Of a DNA stretch of 64,000 nucleotides, positions 60,426 to 64,000 are shown piece by piece (the stretch's first letter is position 1; every line of letters begins with the position of its first letter). The notes below the pieces were generated by a model. The model had not been told where the DNA came from, did not search any database, and saw nothing but the letters and a program-made list of their open reading frames with translations. Position numbers and translations under genes: made by a program. This stretch comes from Chondrus crispus (lineage: Eukaryota > Rhodophyta > Florideophyceae > Gigartinales > Gigartinaceae): positions 372,001-436,000 of the forward strand of contig NW_005179080.1 of assembly GCF_000350225.1 (NCBI RefSeq), in the 5' to 3' direction.

Positions 60426-61301
60426 TCAGTAGTTCGGTGACTCTGCTGCTTTCAAGATGTCTTTGCCGTAATCTACTAGTGGCGGCAACGGGCTCCGGGT
60501 CCACCATGTACCAGTCGCACCCTCTCGTCTGGCCAAGTTAATCTCTTGGCAAACTCTCTTGTACACTTTCCCTTCGATGCCAATCTGTTGAAAAGCTTGT
60601 TGACGTGTCTCGCCGTGGTTGATAAAGACAACTTTGGCAACCGTTTCAGGTGCCGCAAAAAGCTTGACGGTCGCCCAAAGTGCAGAGAAGGCCCTTGGAG
60701 CGTCATAGATAACTGCGCATCCCAAACGCTCTGGGTAGTGGTCGGCGAATAAGGAAAGCACCCTCTTTGCACTTCCAGGGGACATGTCTGCGCGGGTGAA
60801 ACCCGCGAAATCCATGACCCAAACCATACGATGAATGGAATCCGGATGAAATGTGGCCTCCATAGCAGCCCGCATGTGTAAAACAACGTGCCCTGGGTTA
60901 CGATCCGTGACATGGAAATTTGAATACATGACAGGATTAGCGTCTAGATGACTCTCGACACGGGCTTGAGGGGTGTCAAGTGGTCCGAGTGGGAAGAAAG
61001 AGTGGGACGAGGGATTGCGCACGCAGGTGGGGCACACTTGTGGGGACGGGGAGTTGCGGTGAAAGAGGAGAGACTTGTGCAGCATGGAGGCTGCGTCTGG
61101 GACCGAGTGGGAACGAGCGCGTAGATAACGGAGCAGCGTTTGTTTGGGTGTTAATCGGGCGATCTCCGCGGGTGTGAGAGGTCCTGCAAGGGCGTGGAAG
61201 GTCTGCAAGAGGTGGGAAACAAGGGAAGTTTCATTCTGAGTTGGTGGGGATGGGAGTGCAGACAAGGCCCGGGAATGCTTAGGGTGTGAATGGAAACGCA
61301 T
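60426..61301 (-). CDS. CRAL-TRIO (Sec14-like) lipid-binding protein
   Basis: 291 residues from the Met in MRFHSHPKHSRAL (61301). The open frame extends to 61586 but through a minisatellite, so that Met is rejected. The CRAL-TRIO N-terminal helix is LLRYLRARSHSVPDAASMLH (about 54-73). The lipid-binding domain follows, with NPVMYSNFHV, MVWVMDFAGFTRADM, LFADHYPERLGCAVIYDAP, FSALWATVKLFAAPETVAKVVF. The HYPERLG motif is typical of Sec14 proteins. It probably binds phosphatidylinositol or another lipid. No GOLD or other extra domain. It is divergent from RAD51 across an 884-bp spacer. Confidence 0.88.
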   Translation of the reverse strand: MRFHSHPKHSRALSALPSPPTQNETSLVSHLLQTFHALAGPLTPAEIARLTPKQTLLRYLRARSHSVPDAASMLHKSLLFHRNSPSPQVCPTCVRNPSSHSFFPLGPLDTPQARVESHLDANPVMYSNFHVTDRNPGHVVLHMRAAMEATFHPDSIHRMVWVMDFAGFTRADMSPGSAKRVLSLFADHYPERLGCAVIYDAPRAFSALWATVKLFAAPETVAKVVFINHGETRQQAFQQIGIEGKVYKRVCQEINLARREGATGTWWTRSPLPPLVDYGKDILKAAESPNY

Positions 61302-61345
61302 GCTACAGTTGTTGATGGCTAGGGAGGGGGCTGGCCGTGCGTTGC

Positions 61346-61404
61346 GGGATGGTGTGGGATGGTGTGGGATGGTGTGGGATGGTGTGGGATGGTGTGGGAT
61401 GGTG
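61346..61404. repeat. 10-bp tandem repeat (GGGATGGTGT)n, about six copies
   Basis: Near-perfect units, 45 bp upstream of the CRAL-TRIO start. The period equals about one helical turn, so any factor bound to each unit would sit on one face of the DNA. Confidence 0.93.
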
Positions 61405-61761
61405 AAGTGGGGCTTGCAGCTTTGTGTCGAGGGGAGTTGCCTGTGGATAAATACAAACAGGAAAGCAGCAGCCATACATGGTGAGGACCGGCTCATGAAG
61501 GTGATTGGAGAGATTGTAAACAAGTGCGGCCCTGTAGGGTTTGTGCATTGTGGAAGCTTTGAAGCATGGAGACGTCCGTCATTCATTATTCCCCGTGTGA
61601 TAAAGAAGCGACATTACCCTAAGGGTACAAGTACAGTAGATGACTTCAATGAAAAAGTAGTCAGCAGGGCGACGAGGACACTGGTCACAGCGGTGGTCAC
61701 AGCGGTCGCCATTTTGATAGTCGGGCCTGCGAATTTGTTGTTGGCCAAGTACAAGCAAATC

Positions 61762-61816
61762 GCAAATCATGTCGCACGACTCTATCTACAAGATAGAGTC
61801 GTGCGACATGATTTGC
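61762..61816. repeat. Perfect 26-bp inverted repeat with 3-base loop
   Basis: The arms 61762-61787 and 61791-61816 are fully complementary, with loop ACA. The left arm starts GCAAATCATG and ends CTCTATCT. It lies 370 bp upstream of the RAD51 start. No coding role is evident. Confidence 0.95.
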
Positions 61817-62185
61817 CGTTGAACTGCCATCAACCTGTTGATCTGAAAACGGGGATCCTGTCGAGGTTTGAAAGGCTACTCGCCTCAAAAGTCACATTTT
61901 CATTGGCTGCTGTGGATGCCCAGCCTGCACCAATTATGTTGCACGTTTTGTGCATCGACATCGCTGTACATCTTCTCATTCTATCTGTCTAATTAATTAC
62001 TACATGCATATCCCAATTTCTCTGTAATTGCACCATGCATGCAAGGACCTTACCAAATATCGAAAACTTGTGCATGGCGCCAAATCAGAACGGCCGTGCA
62101 CCGCTTTCGTGCCTTGAGCCCACCGCTCCCGACGCTACACCCCCAGTCTCTCCACCCCCGCCTCGCTTGTAAACCTCCACTAGCC

Positions 62186-63196
62186 ATGGCTCAGGTCGCG
62201 GAACAGTATCAGCAAGATGACCATGCCGAAGCCTCGGGACCACTGCTCGTGGAGCGTCTCGAGGAGCTCGGTGTATCAGCCACTGACACAAAGAAACTGC
62301 GTGAAGCCGGTCTCACCACCGTTGAGTCTGTCGCCTATTCGACAAAAAAGCGTATCATGGCAGTCAAGGGAATCTCTGAAACAAAGGCCGACAAGCTCAT
62401 CGCCGAAGCTGCAAAGCTAGTCCCGCTTGGGTTTTGTACAGCTGCGGAATATCATGCCGTTCGGGAAGCTCAGCTCTCACTTACTACGGGCTCAACAGAA
62501 CTCGATGCTTTGCTTGCTGGTGGAATCGAAACGGGTTCCATTACAGAGCTTTTCGGCGAGTTTAGAACTGGTAAAACCCAATTGTGTCACACACTTGCGG
62601 TTACTTGCCAAATGCCCATGGACCAAGGCGGTGCTGAGGGGAAGGCCCTCTACATTGACTCTGAAGGCACGTTTCGACCCGAACGATGCAAGGCTATCGC
62701 GGAACGTTTTGGCCTGGACCCTGACGAGGCGCTGGAGAACGTTTCCTTTGCGAGAGCTTTCAACTCAGACCATCAGACCCAGCTTTTGCAGCAGGCCTGT
62801 GCACTCATGACTGAAACTCGATATGCTCTTATAGTTGTCGATTCCGCCACCGCCTTGTATCGCACAGACTTCACCGGTCGAGGCGAGCTCGCTGCAAGGC
62901 AGCAACACTTAGGGCAGTTCTTGAGAGCCTTGCAGCGGATAGCTGATGAGTTCGGCTGTGCAGTTGTCATCACAAATCAGGTCGTCGCACAGGTCGATGG
63001 AGGTGCCATGTTTGCGATTGACCCTAAGAAACCCATTGGAGGAAACATAATTGCCCACGCAAGCCAGACTCGACTATCGCTTAGAAAATCCAGAGGGGAA
63101 AACAGGATCTGTAAGGTTTACGATTCTCCAAACTTGCCCGAAGCTGAGGCTACATTTTCAATCAGTGAAGGGGGTATTGTGGATGCCAATGATTGA
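62186..63196 (+). CDS. RAD51: RAD51 recombinase
   Basis: A single exon of 336 residues from ATG 62186 ([16 protein letters not shown]); earlier in-frame Met at 62039 adds 49 unconserved residues. An N-terminal HhH domain (about 18-80: [32 protein letters not shown]) precedes the RecA core. That core has Walker A GEFRTGKT (about 124-131), Walker [12 protein letters not shown] (about 215-225), loop 1 [28 protein letters not shown], and [12 protein letters not shown]. The FRTGKT P-loop and the [11 protein letters not shown] loop mark RAD51 rather than DMC1 or a RAD51 paralogue. The RAD51 filament performs strand exchange in homologous recombination. It is convergent with PFDN5, 179 bp away. Confidence 0.97.
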   Translation: MAQVAEQYQQDDHAEASGPLLVERLEELGVSATDTKKLREAGLTTVESVAYSTKKRIMAVKGISETKADKLIAEAAKLVPLGFCTAAEYHAVREAQLSLTTGSTELDALLAGGIETGSITELFGEFRTGKTQLCHTLAVTCQMPMDQGGAEGKALYIDSEGTFRPERCKAIAERFGLDPDEALENVSFARAFNSDHQTQLLQQACALMTETRYALIVVDSATALYRTDFTGRGELAARQQHLGQFLRALQRIADEFGCAVVITNQVVAQVDGGAMFAIDPKKPIGGNIIAHASQTRLSLRKSRGENRICKVYDSPNLPEAEATFSISEGGIVDAND

Positions 63197-63375
63197 GAGT
63201 TAGTGCGGATGTGTCTTGTAGTTTCTTGTATAAACCTTATGGCCAATCCGCCTGTGTTTCGACGGTCAAACTCTTTTCTCGGGCTGCGTCTATGGCAAAG
63301 AATTTGTTCAGAAAGCAAGCCATTATTTGGTAGGCCGCGGGGCTTTCCTTTTGTCAATTTATTCGTTAACCCAAC

Positions 63376-63958
63376 TTACGTTTCCTCCTTTTTCGTTTCC
63401 CTGTTCTGACTAGCTAGCTCGGCTGTTTTCCGCTGTAGAACAGCACTCACTGCCTCAAGCTGTTGTCTCTTCTGCGTGTGGACCTGCGTCGCCTTATCGG
63501 CTTCCTCTTTCAGCAAAGTGGCGCGTTTTGCAAAATGTATCTCGGCAGCTGCCGGCGACTTTTCCACGAAAAACCCAGTGCCGATATCAATCAGTACCAT
63601 TTTCGTATCTGCTAATCGCCCAGGAACGTATATTGAACTTGTCAATGGCACCAATATTTCCTGATCGTTCGACATCTCCGCGATCTGAGCGGCATTCTCC
63701 TTGCTAGCCGTCAGACGCGACACTGCGTTAGAAAGTTGCGAAAGAGAAGCAGATATCATTTGCACTTCCCGTTGTAGTTCCCCTTGTAAGCGGTCCAGTT
63801 GCTCGGGTGGCAAACTACCCAAAGCCACTGTACCACCGGGGGTCTCAACAGCGGATTCGGCGCGGCTCTGCGATGTATCATGATAATATCAGTACTCAAA
63901 GAATCAAATGCCATGGACGCGCAGCAGAAGCAGAAAGAGGGTAGACACATACCTTCAT
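63376..63958 (-). CDS. PFDN5: Prefoldin subunit 5 (alpha-type prefoldin)
   Basis: Exon 1 is only ATG AAG (63953-63958). After an 85-bp intron, exon 2 runs 63867-63376 in phase, starting SRAESAVETPGGTVALGSLPP. The product is 165 residues. Alpha-prefoldin pattern: N-terminal helix LPPEQLDRLQGELQREVQMI, beta-hairpin region EILVPLTSSIYVPG and VLIDIGTGFFVEKS, and a long C-terminal coiled coil (LLKEEADKATQVHTQKRQ). The VPLTSS-YVPG...VDIGTGYFVEK type motif is specific for PFDN5/Gim5. It delivers nascent actin and tubulin to the TRiC chaperonin. Without the intron no ATG gives a full-length N-terminus. Confidence 0.92.
63868..63952 (-). other. Spliceosomal intron of PFDN5 after codon 2
   Basis: 85 bp, donor GTATGT, acceptor CATCGCAG, phase 0. 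A branch-like TACTGAT lies about 25 bases before the acceptor. Same donor sequence and same extreme 5' position as the SNU13 intron. Confidence 0.85.
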
Positions 63959-64000
63959 GTCCACTATCGAAATGAGGATAAATAGCAGATCTATCCCTGG

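Larger units (their letters stand above)
61302..62185. promoter_or_regulatory. Divergent spacer between CRAL-TRIO and RAD51 genes
   Basis: 884 bp with no supported gene; a 230-codon plus frame (61300-61992) runs through the minisatellite and the hairpin and is not credible. It holds both promoters, the 10-bp tandem repeat, the hairpin at 61762, a direct repeat GGTCACAGCGGT (61684 and about 61696), and AAGTACAGTAGATG at about 61628. Confidence 0.55.

Noticed and set aside
61300-61992. 230-codon plus-strand frame between CRAL-TRIO and RAD51
   Set aside because: It runs through the 10-bp minisatellite and both arms of the hairpin, and has repeated GWCGMVWDGV-type low complexity.

Overview
The window reads as nuclear DNA of an intron-poor eukaryote. 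The host genes are homologues of AFG2/SPATA5, SNU13, COP9 subunit 8, RBM28/Nop4, a CRAL-TRIO protein, RAD51 and prefoldin 5. Most are a single exon. The two introns I can place are short, start GTATGT, and sit after codon 3 (SNU13) or codon 2 (PFDN5). Compact housekeeping genes between large, young, nested LTR retrotransposons fit a red alga of the Chondrus type best, and a ferredoxin-like protein with a possible plastid transit region agrees. The species is inference.

Layout. 1-12.6 kb: a Ty1/copia element (called E1 here) that starts before the window, split by a very young copia element on the minus strand (A, 614-8233, identical LTRs, AATCC target duplication). 12.6-16.9 kb: retroelement debris, a short repeat cluster and a decayed PIF/Harbinger transposase. 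16.9-22.9 kb: host island 1 (AFG2-like, SNU13, CSN8, ferredoxin-like protein). 23.1-25.2 kb: transposon remains with a broken DDE transposase. 25.5-57.2 kb: an old Ty3/gypsy element (B) that carries two later chromovirus-type gypsy insertions, C (27524-39837, minus strand, GGCGT duplication) and D (40224-53802, plus strand, ATGTC duplication). 57.6-64 kb: host island 2 (RBM28, CRAL-TRIO protein, RAD51, PFDN5). Host genes form convergent pairs with 145-180 bp between stop codons and divergent pairs sharing short promoters.

Main observation. The three young elements A, C and D, from two superfamilies, each carry a long reading frame on the strand opposite gag-pol, between pol and the 3' LTR. 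In A it is a 480-residue protein that looks like a papain/C39-fold cysteine peptidase, with an AATAAA over its stop and a TATA-like site at the LTR edge. In C it is an 842-residue protein with its own upstream TATA box. In D it is a 2.4-kb region encoding an unrecognised protein. In C and D this antisense gene is bracketed by two copies of the polypurine tract, one next to the LTR and one just after pol. I regard this antisense-gene module between duplicated tracts as the best candidate for an undescribed arrangement.

Other points are three perfect hairpins in each LTR of D, a 26-bp perfect inverted repeat between the CRAL-TRIO and RAD51 genes, a recurrent TACAGTA/TACTGTA motif across elements and spacers, and a primer-binding site shared by C and D.
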